A stretch of 64,000 nucleotides of DNA from CAWCDJ01 sp963836015 (GCA_963836015.1 CAWIIF010000015.1:744001-808000), one strand, 5' to 3'. Counted from the stretch's first letter, positions 9,026 through 18,205 are shown. Program-made: numbers and translations. The notes: generated from the letters alone by a model not told the origin.

Positions 9026-9042
9026 TTGGCATCGTACCTGCA
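9026..9042 (+). promoter_or_regulatory. Candidate sigma-54 promoter of the Hsp20-HdeD operon
   Basis: TTGGCATCGTACCTGCA has GG at 9028-9029 and GC at 9040-9041, 10 bases apart, with TTGGCA and TGCA cores. The expected transcript start is near 9053, which leaves a leader of about 100 bases before the Hsp20 start. Confidence 0.55.
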
Positions 9043-9152
9043 CTACATATCCTTGCCGGTGGGGACTTCCGGCTGATTCACTCCGCCATTGCTACGGGTT
9101 GTTCCGCCGCCGGAGGTCCCCGATGTCACCGGTAAGAATCGAGGAGGCATCA

Positions 9153-9701
9153 ATGGCAAAAGAGAGAAGCGGCGGTCAGCAGGCTCCGCAACACCAGGGC
9201 GGTTATCCGCTCCGGGTTGCAATCGGGCCCGCCGACCTGTTTCGAATGGGTCCGTTTTCCCTCATGCGGAGGATGAGTGAGGAGATGGACCGTGCCTTGG
9301 GGAGGGTCCCCGCGCCCGGCGAGGAAGAACCGACAGCGTGGGTGCCGGTCATCGAAATCTCCGAGCGCGAAGGGAACTACGTCGTGCGCGCGGATCTCCC
9401 GGGAGTCAAACCCGGCGACGTGAAGCTGGAGATCACCGGCGAAGCGATTATCCTGCAGGGGGAACGCAAGGTCGAGCAGGAGCGCGAAGAGGGCGGCATC
9501 CACCTGACCGAGCGCAAGTATGGGCGCTTCTATCGAAGCATCCCGCTGCCCGAGGGGGCCAAAGTGGACGAGGCTCGTGCCCGTTACGAAAACGGCGTTC
9601 TCGAGATCATGGTGCCGATGGAAGCCCAGCGGAGCCAGCGTCGCGAGATCCCGATCGAGCCCGCTTCCCGGCCAACGGGAGGCACGGAAAAGGCGGCGTA
9701 A
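9153..9701 (+). CDS. Hsp20/alpha-crystallin small heat-shock protein
   Basis: A 182-residue ATP-independent holdase. A variable N-terminal arm (with FRMGPFSLMRRMSEEMDR) precedes the alpha-crystallin domain (WVPVIEISEREGNYVVRADLPG ... LTERKYGRFYRSIPLP ... YENGVLEIMVPM). The A-x-x-x-N-G-V-L-E-I-type signature is clear. The start at 9153 follows GAGGAGG at 9141-9147; upstream in-frame starts lack a ribosome site. It probably forms an operon with the HdeD-like gene 4 bases downstream and has a -24/-12 motif about 110 bases upstream. Confidence 0.95.
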   Translation: MAKERSGGQQAPQHQGGYPLRVAIGPADLFRMGPFSLMRRMSEEMDRALGRVPAPGEEEPTAWVPVIEISEREGNYVVRADLPGVKPGDVKLEITGEAIILQGERKVEQEREEGGIHLTERKYGRFYRSIPLPEGAKVDEARARYENGVLEIMVPMEAQRSQRREIPIEPASRPTGGTEKAA

Positions 9702-9705
9702 ACCT

Positions 9706-10281
9706 ATGAGAGTCGCATTGGCAAGAAACTGGTGGTCGCTGGTGATTCGCGGCCTGGCCGGAATCGCCTTCGGCGTCATTACCTTCCTCTGGCCCGGCAT
9801 CACCCTGGCCGCCCTGGTCTTCCTGTTCGCGGCCTACGCCTTGATCGATGGGGTGATGAGCATCGTAGGCGCCGTGCGGGCCGCCGAGCGGCACGAGCGC
9901 TGGGGCGCGCTGGTTTTGGAGGGCCTGGCCGGGCTGGCGGCATGCGCTCTGACGGTGTTGTGGCCCACCATCACGGTGCTGGCGCTGGTAATCGTGATTG
10001 GAGCGTGGGCCATCGTGACGGGCGTCCTCGAAATCGCTGCCGCCATCCGGCTCAGGCAGTACATTTCGGGCGAGTGGCTGCTGGCTTTGGCCGGCGCCGC
10101 CTCCGTCATCTTCGGCTTCCTGATCCTGTTTATGCCGATCGCCGGCGCCCTCGTGGTGGCCTTGTGGGTCGGCGCTTACGCGTTCATCTTCGGAATCATC
10201 GAGGTGGTCCTGGGGATCCGCCTCCGTGGTTTCAGCGGCTTGTCCTTGAGCGGTCCGGCTATGCCGGCGCCCGCGCATTGA
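9706..10281 (+). CDS. HdeD-like (DUF308) membrane protein
   Basis: A 191-residue polytopic membrane protein with six hydrophobic segments in three similar hairpins (WWSLVIRGLAGIAFGVITFLW; FLFAAYALIDGVMSIVGAV; LEGLAGLAACALTVLW; ALVIVIGAWAIVTGVLEIAAAI; LLALAGAASVIFGFLILFMP; GAYAFIFGIIEVVLGIRL). This is the DUF308/HdeD arrangement; HdeD contributes to acid resistance in enterobacteria. It lies 4 bases after the Hsp20 gene and is presumably co-expressed with it as part of an envelope/acid stress response. Confidence 0.88.
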   Translation: MRVALARNWWSLVIRGLAGIAFGVITFLWPGITLAALVFLFAAYALIDGVMSIVGAVRAAERHERWGALVLEGLAGLAACALTVLWPTITVLALVIVIGAWAIVTGVLEIAAAIRLRQYISGEWLLALAGAASVIFGFLILFMPIAGALVVALWVGAYAFIFGIIEVVLGIRLRGFSGLSLSGPAMPAPAH

Positions 10282-10302
10282 TTTTCGCGGTCCGTGAGGT
10301 TT

Positions 10303-10758
10303 ATGCGGAAACTCGTCTATGTAATGCACTTCATCAGCCAGACCTCGCGGACCGCGGATCATACCGAAATCCTGCGGACCACGGGCAGTGCCACCAGTTG
10401 TGTGATGAGCACCATCATCCAGCCCTCCGGGGTCGAGACCGACCTGAAAGCCTCGGAGGGCGGACTGGCGTTTTTCGAGTCGGAGCTGCGCGTCACCGGG
10501 TCAGGCGAATTTCAGGAACAGGGTGAAATCACGTTCGGCGACGACGGCGAGCATGTTCTGCGGTTCTCGACGGTGGGCGAAGGTCACCTCGCCCGGGATC
10601 TGGAGCCCGGCGTCCTGGCTGGCTCGGCGACCTGGAATGTGGAAGGCGGCGAAGGACAATTTACGGCTGCCCGCGGATTCATCACCTCCACCTTCACAGT
10701 CAGCAGTTCCGGTGAGCGGAGTGATTTTCACTGCGGTCTCATCTTCATTCCGGAGTGA
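10303..10758 (+). CDS. Hypothetical beta-rich protein (possibly DUF3224-like)
   Basis: A protein of about 151 residues without a signal peptide or membrane segment. The core is strand-rich with short Gly turns (GSGEFQEQGEITFGDDGEHVLRF; GSATWNVEGGEGQFTAARGFITSTFTV), resembling the small calycin-like barrels annotated as DUF3224; this is a weak resemblance only. The start is uncertain: ATG 10303 has GTGAGG just upstream, while GTG 10294 and ATG 10324 are alternatives. It is convergent with the aquaporin gene and separated from it by a large palindrome. Confidence 0.6.
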   Translation: MRKLVYVMHFISQTSRTADHTEILRTTGSATSCVMSTIIQPSGVETDLKASEGGLAFFESELRVTGSGEFQEQGEITFGDDGEHVLRFSTVGEGHLARDLEPGVLAGSATWNVEGGEGQFTAARGFITSTFTVSSSGERSDFHCGLIFIPE

Positions 10759-10784
10759 AGGCGTCAGAAACCGGGAATGCTTAC

Positions 10785-10849
10785 GGGCAAGCTAAAGCAT
10801 GCCCCGCCAATTGCCGTGGGGCATGCTTTAGCTATGCTTTAGCTTGCCC
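10785..10849. repeat. Three-arm nested palindrome between convergent genes
   Basis: The left arm at 10785-10805 can pair either with 10818-10833 (16-base stem AGCTAAAGCATGCCCC with GGGGCATGCTTTAGCT) or with 10834-10849 (16-base stem GGGCAAGCTAAAGCAT with ATGCTTTAGCTTGCCC). The two pairings are mutually exclusive. It sits in the 114-base gap between two converging genes, so it could act as a bidirectional terminator, although there is no T-run. It may also be a genome-wide REP-like element. Confidence 0.75.
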
Positions 10850-10872
10850 AGAAATATGCCGCGAACGGCGCG

Positions 10873-11619
10873 CTACATGCGGCTCGGCAGCGCGTGGGGA
10901 ACTTCGCCGGTCGAGAGTTCCCATTCGTGCGCGAACAGATAATACACCAGGGCTCCCAGGAGCGCGCCGGCGATGGGCGCGACCCAGAATAGCCACAGTT
11001 GATTCATGGCCCAACCGCCCGCGAACACCGCCGGCCCCATGCTGCGCGCCGGGTTTACGGAACAGTTGGTGACCGGAATTCCGATCAGGTTGATCAGTGC
11101 CAGGCCGAACCCCATCGCGATGGGTGCGAACCCGTGCGGTGCACGGCGGTCGGTCGCGCCTAAAATGATGACCAAAAACATCATCGTCAGCACGAACTCG
11201 ATCAGGGCGCAGGCCAGCAGCGAATAGCCGCCCGGCGAGTGCATGCCGTAGCCGTTCGAAGCGAATCCGTTCGCCAGGCTGAATCCGGGTTGCCCGCTGG
11301 CGATTACGTAGAGCACTCCGCCGGCGGCGATTCCGCCTGCGATTTGGGCAATGATGTAGGCCGGCAGGTCGGAAAATGGAAGCCGCCGGGCCGCCGCCAT
11401 TCCGACCGATACCGCGGGATTGATGTGGCACCCGGAGATATGCCCGATTGCATACCCCATGCTCAGCAGCGTGAGACCGAACGCGAGTGAGACTCCCAGG
11501 AAGCCGATGCCGGTATTCGGAAACGTGGCTGCCAGCACGGCGCTGCCGCATCCGCCGAAGACCAGCCAGAAGGTTCCCACAAACTCTGCGAATGAACGCT
11601 TCGCCAATGATCCATGCAT
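10873..11619 (-). CDS. aqpZ: Aquaporin Z-type water channel
   Basis: A 248-residue MIP-family channel with six membrane segments and both NPA loops: GHISGCHINPAVS and VTNCSVNPARS. The His in the GCH region, the Thr of PVTN and the Arg of NPAR fit the narrow selectivity filter of water-specific AqpZ rather than of glycerol facilitators. The C-terminus (HEWELSTGEVPHALPSRM) is short and cytoplasmic. It is monocistronic and divergent from the aldo/keto reductase operon. Confidence 0.93.
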   Translation of the reverse strand: MHGSLAKRSFAEFVGTFWLVFGGCGSAVLAATFPNTGIGFLGVSLAFGLTLLSMGYAIGHISGCHINPAVSVGMAAARRLPFSDLPAYIIAQIAGGIAAGGVLYVIASGQPGFSLANGFASNGYGMHSPGGYSLLACALIEFVLTMMFLVIILGATDRRAPHGFAPIAMGFGLALINLIGIPVTNCSVNPARSMGPAVFAGGWAMNQLWLFWVAPIAGALLGALVYYLFAHEWELSTGEVPHALPSRM

Positions 11620-11756
11620 GATTGCACGCCTCCCGTACGTTAACGTTGATGCTTCTTTCCCGCCGCGAACTCACGAATGGGGGGAGAAATGGAGTGAATC
11701 GAACCCCGTCCGCGACGCCCCCCGCGCTCTTGCCGCCTGATAAACTGTCTCCCGAG

Positions 11757-12770
11757 ATGATCGATACCGTTATAGACCCCGCCCTGATCCCCAAACGGGC
11801 GCTCTACACGGGGGCGCTCATGCCGGCCATCGGCCTGGGCACCTTCGGCTCCGACCACGCTTCCGCCGATCGCATTGCGGAGGCCGTTCAGGGGGCTATC
11901 GGCGTCGGATACCGCCACATCGACTGCGCGTCGGTCTACGGCAATGAAGACCGCATCGGCGCCGCGCTGGGCGCCGTCCTGGCCGGCGGCCTCAAGCGTG
12001 ACGAGTTGTGGATCACTTCCAAGCTGTGGAACGACAAACACGGCGAGCAGGACGTCATCCCGTCGTGCCGAAAGTCGCTCGCCGATCTCGGCCTGGACTA
12101 TCTCGACATGTATCTCGTCCACTGGCCGTTCCCCAATTTTCATCCGCCGGGGTGCGATGTCGGCTCGCGCAGTCCCGACGCGCGCCCTTACATCCACTCC
12201 GCTTTCATGAAGACCTGGCGGCAGATGGAAAAGCTGGTCGATCTGGGCCTGGTGCGGCACATCGGCACTTCTAATATGACCGTCCCGAAGCTCGAGCTGC
12301 TTCTGAACGATGCGCGGATCAAGCCGGCCATCAACGAAATGGAGCTGCATCCGCACTTCCAGCAGCCCGCCCTGTTCGACTTCGTGCGCGCTCATGGCAT
12401 CCAGCCCGTCGGCTACTCTCCGGTCGGCTCGCCCAACCGCCCCGAGCGCGACCGCACCCCCGAAGATACTTCCGACATGGACGACCCCGTCATCGTCGGG
12501 ATCGCGAAGCGCCTGGGAATCCATCCCGCCGTGGTGTGCATCAAGTGGGCCATCCAGCGCGGACAGACGCCGATTCCGTTTTCCACCAACCGCCGCAACT
12601 ACCTCGCCAACCTGCAGGGCGTCGTGAGCGAGCCGCTGACTGCCCGGGACATGCGCGACATTGCCGCGATCGATCGCAACTGCCGCCTCATCAAAGGGCA
12701 GGTCTTCCTGTGGAAGGCCGGCCAGACCTGGGAAGATCTGTGGGACCCGAACGGAGAGATTGCGCAATGA
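11757..12770 (+). CDS. Aldo/keto reductase
   Basis: A 337-residue AKR with the family tetrad visible: Asp and Tyr in HIDCASVYGNE, Lys in WITSKLWN and His in YLVHWPF. The NADPH-binding C-terminal region follows (PIPFSTNRRNYLANL). The start at 11757 gives an N-terminus of normal AKR length; upstream in-frame starts would add about 45 residues of low-quality sequence over the divergent promoter region. The stop overlaps the start of the alcohol dehydrogenase (ATGA). With the next two genes it probably processes a sugar or sugar-derived aldehyde/lactone released by the fucosidase (inference). Confidence 0.87.
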   Translation: MIDTVIDPALIPKRALYTGALMPAIGLGTFGSDHASADRIAEAVQGAIGVGYRHIDCASVYGNEDRIGAALGAVLAGGLKRDELWITSKLWNDKHGEQDVIPSCRKSLADLGLDYLDMYLVHWPFPNFHPPGCDVGSRSPDARPYIHSAFMKTWRQMEKLVDLGLVRHIGTSNMTVPKLELLLNDARIKPAINEMELHPHFQQPALFDFVRAHGIQPVGYSPVGSPNRPERDRTPEDTSDMDDPVIVGIAKRLGIHPAVVCIKWAIQRGQTPIPFSTNRRNYLANLQGVVSEPLTARDMRDIAAIDRNCRLIKGQVFLWKAGQTWEDLWDPNGEIAQ

Positions 12771-13819
12771 CCGGAGCCTACCTGCCGGGCAACAGCACGG
12801 CCGAACTCAGAGAGGTGGCGGCGCCCGAGCCCGGCCACGGCGAAGTGCTGCTGCGCATGAAAGCCTCCACCATCTGCGGGTCGGACATTCGCTGCATTTA
12901 TCACGAGCACCTGGGCAAGGGTCCGGAAGGCTACCAGGGCGTCATCGCCGGACACGAGCCATGCGGGCAGATCGTCAGGACCGGTCCCGGCTGCCGGCGT
13001 TTCGGCGCGGGCGACCGCGTGATCGTCTATCACATCTCCGGCTGCGGGGTCTGCAACGACTGCCGCCGCGGATACATGATCTCCTGCACCAGCGAGAAAT
13101 ATCGCCGGGCTTACGGATGGCAGCGCGATGGCGGCATGGCCGATTATCTGCTGGCCGAGGAGAAGGACCTCATCCACCTTCCGGACGAACTGACCTACGC
13201 CGATGGCGCCCAGGTGGCGTGCGGATTCGGCACCGTCTATGAGGGCCTCGAGAAGATCGGGATCAGCGGCAACCACGCGGTGCTGATTACCGGGCTCGGC
13301 CCCGTCGGCCTGGCCGCCGCCGCGCTGTGCCGCAAACTCGGCGCGGAGCGCATCATCGGCATCGATATCGTCGACGAGCGCATGCGCCTGGCTCGCGACC
13401 TGGGCCTGTGCGACGAGGTGCTGAAGAGCGGCGCCGATAATGTGGCCGAGGTCAGAAAGCTGACCGGCGGCCAGGGCGTAGAGCGCGCGGTCGATTGCTC
13501 CGCCAACGATGCCGCGCGTGCCACCGCCATCCGCGCCACGCGCAAGTGGGGCCGCATCGTCTTCCTGGGCGAGGGAGGCCGCGTGGAATTCAACCCGTCG
13601 CCTGATATCATTCACGACCAGAAGACCATCTACGGCTCGTGGGTAACCTCGACCTGGCTGATGGAGGAGTTGGTGGAGCGACTGGTCCGCTGGAATCTGC
13701 ATCCGGCCAGCCTCGTGACGCACCGCTTCCCTCTCGACCGGGTCGCCGATGCCTATGCCCTGATGGCTTCGGGCAAGTGCGGAAAAGTGGCCGTCTGCTT
13801 CGACGAAGAACTGTCTTAA
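12767..13819 (+). CDS. Zinc-dependent alcohol/polyol dehydrogenase
   Basis: A 350-residue MDR enzyme with a full zinc set: catalytic-site Cys in TICGSDIR and GHEPCG, and structural zinc cysteines in SGCGVCNDCRRGYMISC. The Rossmann motif is GLGPVGLAAAALCRKLGAERIIGID. It is similar in size and layout to sorbitol, threonine and L-fuconate/galactonate-type dehydrogenases; the substrate cannot be read from the sequence. It overlaps the aldo/keto reductase by 4 bases and lies 17 bases before the GH29 gene, which points to a sugar substrate. Confidence 0.88.
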   Translation: MTGAYLPGNSTAELREVAAPEPGHGEVLLRMKASTICGSDIRCIYHEHLGKGPEGYQGVIAGHEPCGQIVRTGPGCRRFGAGDRVIVYHISGCGVCNDCRRGYMISCTSEKYRRAYGWQRDGGMADYLLAEEKDLIHLPDELTYADGAQVACGFGTVYEGLEKIGISGNHAVLITGLGPVGLAAAALCRKLGAERIIGIDIVDERMRLARDLGLCDEVLKSGADNVAEVRKLTGGQGVERAVDCSANDAARATAIRATRKWGRIVFLGEGGRVEFNPSPDIIHDQKTIYGSWVTSTWLMEELVERLVRWNLHPASLVTHRFPLDRVADAYALMASGKCGKVAVCFDEELS

Positions 13820-13836
13820 CCGGAAAGGAAAGCGAA

Positions 13837-15402
13837 ATGAAGATCAGCAGAAGAAGCGCGCTGGGGGCTCTCGCCGGCGCATTCCCGGCGGCTCATCTCC
13901 GCCGCGCCGCCGCGCAGGAAGCGGCGCCGGCGATTGAAAAGGGACCGTTCCAGGGCACGCGCGAATCGCTCCAGGCGTATCACGTTCCGGAGTGGTTCCG
14001 CGACGCCAAATTCGGCATCTGGGCCCACTGGGGGCCGCAGTCCGCCACTGAGGCAGGCGATTGGTACGCGCGCAACATGTACATGCAGGGCAGCGCGCAA
14101 TACAAGTTCCACCTGGAGCATTACGGGCATCCCTCCAAGGTCGGCTTCAAAGACGTCATCCCCACCTTCAAAGCCGATCAGTGGGAGCCCGAGCACCTGA
14201 TGGACCTCTACCAAAAGGCCGGCGCCAAATACTTCGTCAGCATGGGCGTGCACCACGACAACTTCGACATGTGGAACTCGAAGTACCAGCCACGCTGGAA
14301 CGCCGCCAAATCCGGGCCAAAGAAGGATATCGTCGGAATCTGGAAAGAGGCCGCCCGCAAGCGCGGACTCCGCTTCGGCGTGAGCGAGCACCTCTCCAAC
14401 AGCTTCGACTGGTTCGCCACATCGCACGGCAGCGACAAGACCGGCGAGTACGCGGGCGTTCCCTACGACGGCACCGAGGCCGCTTTCGCCGACCTCTATC
14501 ACAGCTACAAAGACATGCCCGCGGATTTTGCGCAGACCGCGCAGGCCATGGGCCGCGTCGCGCCGGACTCCTGGAAGACCGAGTATTTCAACCGCATCAA
14601 AGATCTCGTCGATCAGCATCAGCCCGACCTCCTCTACACCGATGGCGGCATCCCCTTCGAGACCTACGGCCTGAGCCTGGTGGCGCACCACTACAATGTG
14701 AGCGCCAAGCGCCATCACGGAAAAGTCGAGGCCGTCTACACCAGCAAGCGGCGCGAGGATTGCGCGACCGGCACCTGCGCGCTCGATCTCGAGCGCGGCA
14801 TCGTGGACAAAATCTGGGAGGATCCCTGGCAGACCGACACCTGCATCGGCAACTGGCACTACAAGAAGGGCATCAAGTACAAGTCGCCCAAGCTGGTGGT
14901 CGATATGCTCGTGGACATCGTCAGCCGCAACGGCAACCTGCTGCTGAACTTCCCCCTGCCGGGCAGCGGTCAGCTCGATCCCGACGAGATGCAGGTGCTC
15001 TCCGCGTTCACCGGCTGGATGTCCGTGAACAGCGAAGGCATCTACTCCACGCGCCCCTGGAAGATCTACGGCTCCGGCCCCAGCACCATGCCCCGGCCCG
15101 AACGCCAGGGCCGCATGGGCTTCAACGAGAACGGCCGCAAAGACCTCACCGCCGAGGACATCCGCTTCACCACCAAGGGCAAGACGCTATACGCCTTCGT
15201 GATGGGCTGGCCGGAGAAGGAGGCCGTGATCGCGCCCCTCGGCACGAAGAGCCCGCAGGATCCCGGCAAGATCCACAACGTCGAACTTCTCGGCCACAAG
15301 GGAAAGATCGCGTGGTCTCAAGAGGAAGCCGGCCTGAAGATTCAGGTGCCCGGTGAGAAGCCCTCCGATTTCGGCGTGACCTTCAAGATCGCGATGTCGT
15401 AG
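13837..15402 (+). CDS. Exported GH29 alpha-L-fucosidase-like glycosidase
   Basis: A 521-residue protein. A Tat-type signal (KISRRSALGALAGAF, cleavage near RRAAAQ) leads into a GH29 barrel: VPEWFRDAKFGIWAHWGPQS, YFVSMGVHHDNFDMWNSKY, FGVSEHLSNSFDW, and DLLYTDGGIPF with the probable nucleophile Asp. A C-terminal beta-domain follows (TTKGKTLYAFVMGWPEKEAVIAPLG). GH29 enzymes hydrolyse terminal alpha-L-fucosyl residues, but the family also has divergent members, so specificity is unproven. The start is set by GGAAAGGAA just upstream. It is the third gene of the aldo/keto reductase-dehydrogenase operon. Confidence 0.9.
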   Translation: MKISRRSALGALAGAFPAAHLRRAAAQEAAPAIEKGPFQGTRESLQAYHVPEWFRDAKFGIWAHWGPQSATEAGDWYARNMYMQGSAQYKFHLEHYGHPSKVGFKDVIPTFKADQWEPEHLMDLYQKAGAKYFVSMGVHHDNFDMWNSKYQPRWNAAKSGPKKDIVGIWKEAARKRGLRFGVSEHLSNSFDWFATSHGSDKTGEYAGVPYDGTEAAFADLYHSYKDMPADFAQTAQAMGRVAPDSWKTEYFNRIKDLVDQHQPDLLYTDGGIPFETYGLSLVAHHYNVSAKRHHGKVEAVYTSKRREDCATGTCALDLERGIVDKIWEDPWQTDTCIGNWHYKKGIKYKSPKLVVDMLVDIVSRNGNLLLNFPLPGSGQLDPDEMQVLSAFTGWMSVNSEGIYSTRPWKIYGSGPSTMPRPERQGRMGFNENGRKDLTAEDIRFTTKGKTLYAFVMGWPEKEAVIAPLGTKSPQDPGKIHNVELLGHKGKIAWSQEEAGLKIQVPGEKPSDFGVTFKIAMS

Positions 15403-15411
15403 CCTTCGCGT

Positions 15412-18000
15412 TCACTCGGCCCGCAGCGTCACCATCGGCTGAACGCCTGCTGCGCGCCAGGCGGGAATCACGGAAGCCACCAGGGCTGCCAGGCCGAGCA
15501 ACAGCGTGGCGAGCGTCAGCATGACTGGATCCCACGGCTGCACGCCAAATAGCTGAGTCGTCATCAGCTTGCCGGCCCCGACCGCGGCCGGAAGGCCAAG
15601 CGCGAGTCCGGCGCCGACCTGGCAGAATGCGCCGCCGAGCACCATCGCCACAACCCGCCCGCGATCCGCGCCCAGTGCCATCCGCACACCGATTTCACCG
15701 GTACGCCGCTCCACCGAATACGACAGCACGCCGTACAGCCCTACGGCTGCGAGCACGAGCCCAAGCACGCCGAAGAGCGTTGTGAGGGTGGCAATCATGT
15801 TCTCTTGCTGGAAATCCGAGCTCACCACCTTGGTGTAGGGGTCAACTCCGTAGAGCACGAGGTTCGGATCCACGCTTGCCAGCGCTTTGCGCACGCTCTG
15901 CTCCATGTCCGGCGGGCTGCCCGGAGCCCAAAGCACGATGTTGTAGAGATAGTGAGACCAGATTTCCCCGGCGGTGAAGGCTGGATCATCGTATTGCGCG
16001 GTCTGCGCCTCCGGCAACCAAAACATGGGTCGCACCGGGTTCTTGTAATTGTAGGTCATATACCGCACATCGTTGGTCACGCCGACGATTTCGAAAGTTG
16101 CCGAATACTTGATCTTGTCGGGGCCGAAGTGCTGACCTATGGGGTTCCGGTCCTTGAAGAATCTTCTCGCAAAAGCCTGGTTGACCACGGCCACCTTGCG
16201 GGTCGCAGCAGTGTCCTGGTCCGTAATAGGACGGCCCAGCACGATCTTCGCGCCGATCGTTTCGAAGAAGCCCGGCATCACTCGCACCCACCCGGCGCCC
16301 GTGTCTTCTTTCGGGGACGGCTCCGGCCTACCCTCGATGCGAACCCCATCGTTCCAGCTATCACCCGTCATCGGTGCATAGAGCGCAGGCGCTACCATCC
16401 GCATACCGGGAATCCGGAGCAAGCTATCGTCAATCTGCCGGAACAGCGTCTCCAGTTGCTCCGGTTTGTAGTTGCCCAGCATTGGATTGATCCACGCGAT
16501 ATACCGGTCCTGCGTTTCGAACCCGAAATCCTGGTGCTCCAGGTTGCGCAGGCTCCGGCCCAGGAGGGCCGCCGCGGACAGCAATACGATCGACACCGTA
16601 ATCTGGGCGACCACTAATAGCTTCTGTGCCCACGAGCGCCCGGCGCCAATCGAACGACCGGCGCCCCGCAAAGCCTCCGCCGGGTCGGTATGCGAAGTCA
16701 TCCACGCCGGAGCGATCCCAAAGAGTACTCCCGTTAGCATCGATACGACGAGTGTGAACAGCAGGATCGGCCAGGATGGCGTCGCCTCGATCGGGACGTA
16801 GTTGTTGGGGCCGCCAATTCGGAAGGCCAGGTGCAGAATCAGCCTGGTCCCGGCATAGGCGACTCCGATGCCGAGAACTCCTCCGATCACCGCCAGCAGC
16901 ATAGACTCGACCAGGACTTTGCGTACCAGGCGGCCCCGCGAAGCACCCAGCGCGACCCGTATGGACATTTGCGCGCGATTCTTCAAACCACGCGCGAGCA
17001 TCAGATTCGCCAGATTCGCGCAGGCCACCAGAAGCACACATCCGGCCGCGATCAGCAGCAGCTTCAGCCCGTCCCGGTATTGATCTCGCATGTCCGCCAC
17101 CCCTGCGCCTCCTGGAACCAGGTGCAAGGTCTGCTGCCGCCAGAGTTGCTTCTCACCCGGCTCCATATCGGGCACATGGCTGGCCAGCCAGTCATGGAGT
17201 TCCACCTTCAGTTTTGCTTCGAGCGACTTCGGATTGACTCCCGGCCGGACCCTCCCGATCAGGTCCAGGAAATTGCCGTTCGGCCGCTTCAGCCGGGCCG
17301 TCGCTCCGTCGATCAACGGTTCCGTTGTCAGCGGCAGCCAAAAATCCGGCATTCCCCATCCCGCCAGCTTCGCTCCATAAAATCCCGGCGGCGCCACGCC
17401 GATTACGGTGAACGGGTGGCCGTTGATCTGGTAACTAGCGCCGACCACCGAGGCGTCGGCCCCGTACTTCTCGCTCCAGATTCGGTAACTGATTACCGCG
17501 ACGGGTGGCGCACCCTCCCGGTCGTCCGCGTCGATCATCAGCCGGCCGATCCAGGGCTGTATGCCGAGAGTCCTGAAGAAATTGCCGGACACATACTCGC
17601 CATTGCGCGTATCGGCCTGCGCCGGTGATCCCGCTCTGCGGACACCTAGCGGTGCATTGCCCGCCTGAAGCGCCGCCAGGTCGGCGAACTCGGGCGTTTG
17701 GGCTCGAAAGTTCTTGTATGCCTCCCATGAGAACAGGGAAAAATCTCCGTCGTCGCCCTGGGTATACCCACCCCAATTGCAACAGCGGATTTTGTCTCCA
17801 ATCCTCCACAACTCGTCCGGCTTCGTCACCGGCAGCGACTTCAGCATCACCTGGTGCACGAGCGTAAAGATGGCAGTTGTCGCTCCGATTCCCAGCGTCA
17901 GGGTGATCACCGCCGTAATCGTGACCCCCGGCGTCTTCCGTAACTGCCGCAACGCCTCCCGCAAATCACCCGGCACTGGTCCCCCGATCATGTTTGACAT
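15412..18000 (-). CDS. ADOP-type (acidobacterial duplicated orphan permease) ABC permease
   Basis: A protein of 862 residues with the ADOP layout. A short cytoplasmic N-terminus with an REALRQLRKTPGVTITAVITLTLGIGATTAIF-type first helix is followed by a MacB periplasmic core domain and an FtsX block of three helices (LLLIAAGCVLLVACANLANLML). A second periplasmic core and a second FtsX block then end in VIPAWRAAGVQPMVTLRAE. No ATPase gene is nearby, which is typical of this family. Its substrate is unknown; MacB relatives work in mechanotransmission, exporting lipoproteins, peptides or drugs. Confidence 0.92.
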   Translation of the reverse strand: MSNMIGGPVPGDLREALRQLRKTPGVTITAVITLTLGIGATTAIFTLVHQVMLKSLPVTKPDELWRIGDKIRCCNWGGYTQGDDGDFSLFSWEAYKNFRAQTPEFADLAALQAGNAPLGVRRAGSPAQADTRNGEYVSGNFFRTLGIQPWIGRLMIDADDREGAPPVAVISYRIWSEKYGADASVVGASYQINGHPFTVIGVAPPGFYGAKLAGWGMPDFWLPLTTEPLIDGATARLKRPNGNFLDLIGRVRPGVNPKSLEAKLKVELHDWLASHVPDMEPGEKQLWRQQTLHLVPGGAGVADMRDQYRDGLKLLLIAAGCVLLVACANLANLMLARGLKNRAQMSIRVALGASRGRLVRKVLVESMLLAVIGGVLGIGVAYAGTRLILHLAFRIGGPNNYVPIEATPSWPILLFTLVVSMLTGVLFGIAPAWMTSHTDPAEALRGAGRSIGAGRSWAQKLLVVAQITVSIVLLSAAALLGRSLRNLEHQDFGFETQDRYIAWINPMLGNYKPEQLETLFRQIDDSLLRIPGMRMVAPALYAPMTGDSWNDGVRIEGRPEPSPKEDTGAGWVRVMPGFFETIGAKIVLGRPITDQDTAATRKVAVVNQAFARRFFKDRNPIGQHFGPDKIKYSATFEIVGVTNDVRYMTYNYKNPVRPMFWLPEAQTAQYDDPAFTAGEIWSHYLYNIVLWAPGSPPDMEQSVRKALASVDPNLVLYGVDPYTKVVSSDFQQENMIATLTTLFGVLGLVLAAVGLYGVLSYSVERRTGEIGVRMALGADRGRVVAMVLGGAFCQVGAGLALGLPAAVGAGKLMTTQLFGVQPWDPVMLTLATLLLGLAALVASVIPAWRAAGVQPMVTLRAE

Positions 18001-18205
18001 TCTCTCCGGCAGCAGGTGACGACGCCCGCTGCGCTTCCCGAAACGGTTCTTGCTTCCTGCCAGCGATACTCTCGTCCCTCTCTTATACTGTTCTCGCGGG
18101 AAAAAGTTACGCGATGCCGCAAGGGAATTTCCCGGATTGATCGCGCGGCCGAGTCAGCCGGAAGACCACTCGAATTGCCGCGGTCCTTGACGTAGAATCA
18201 GTGGT

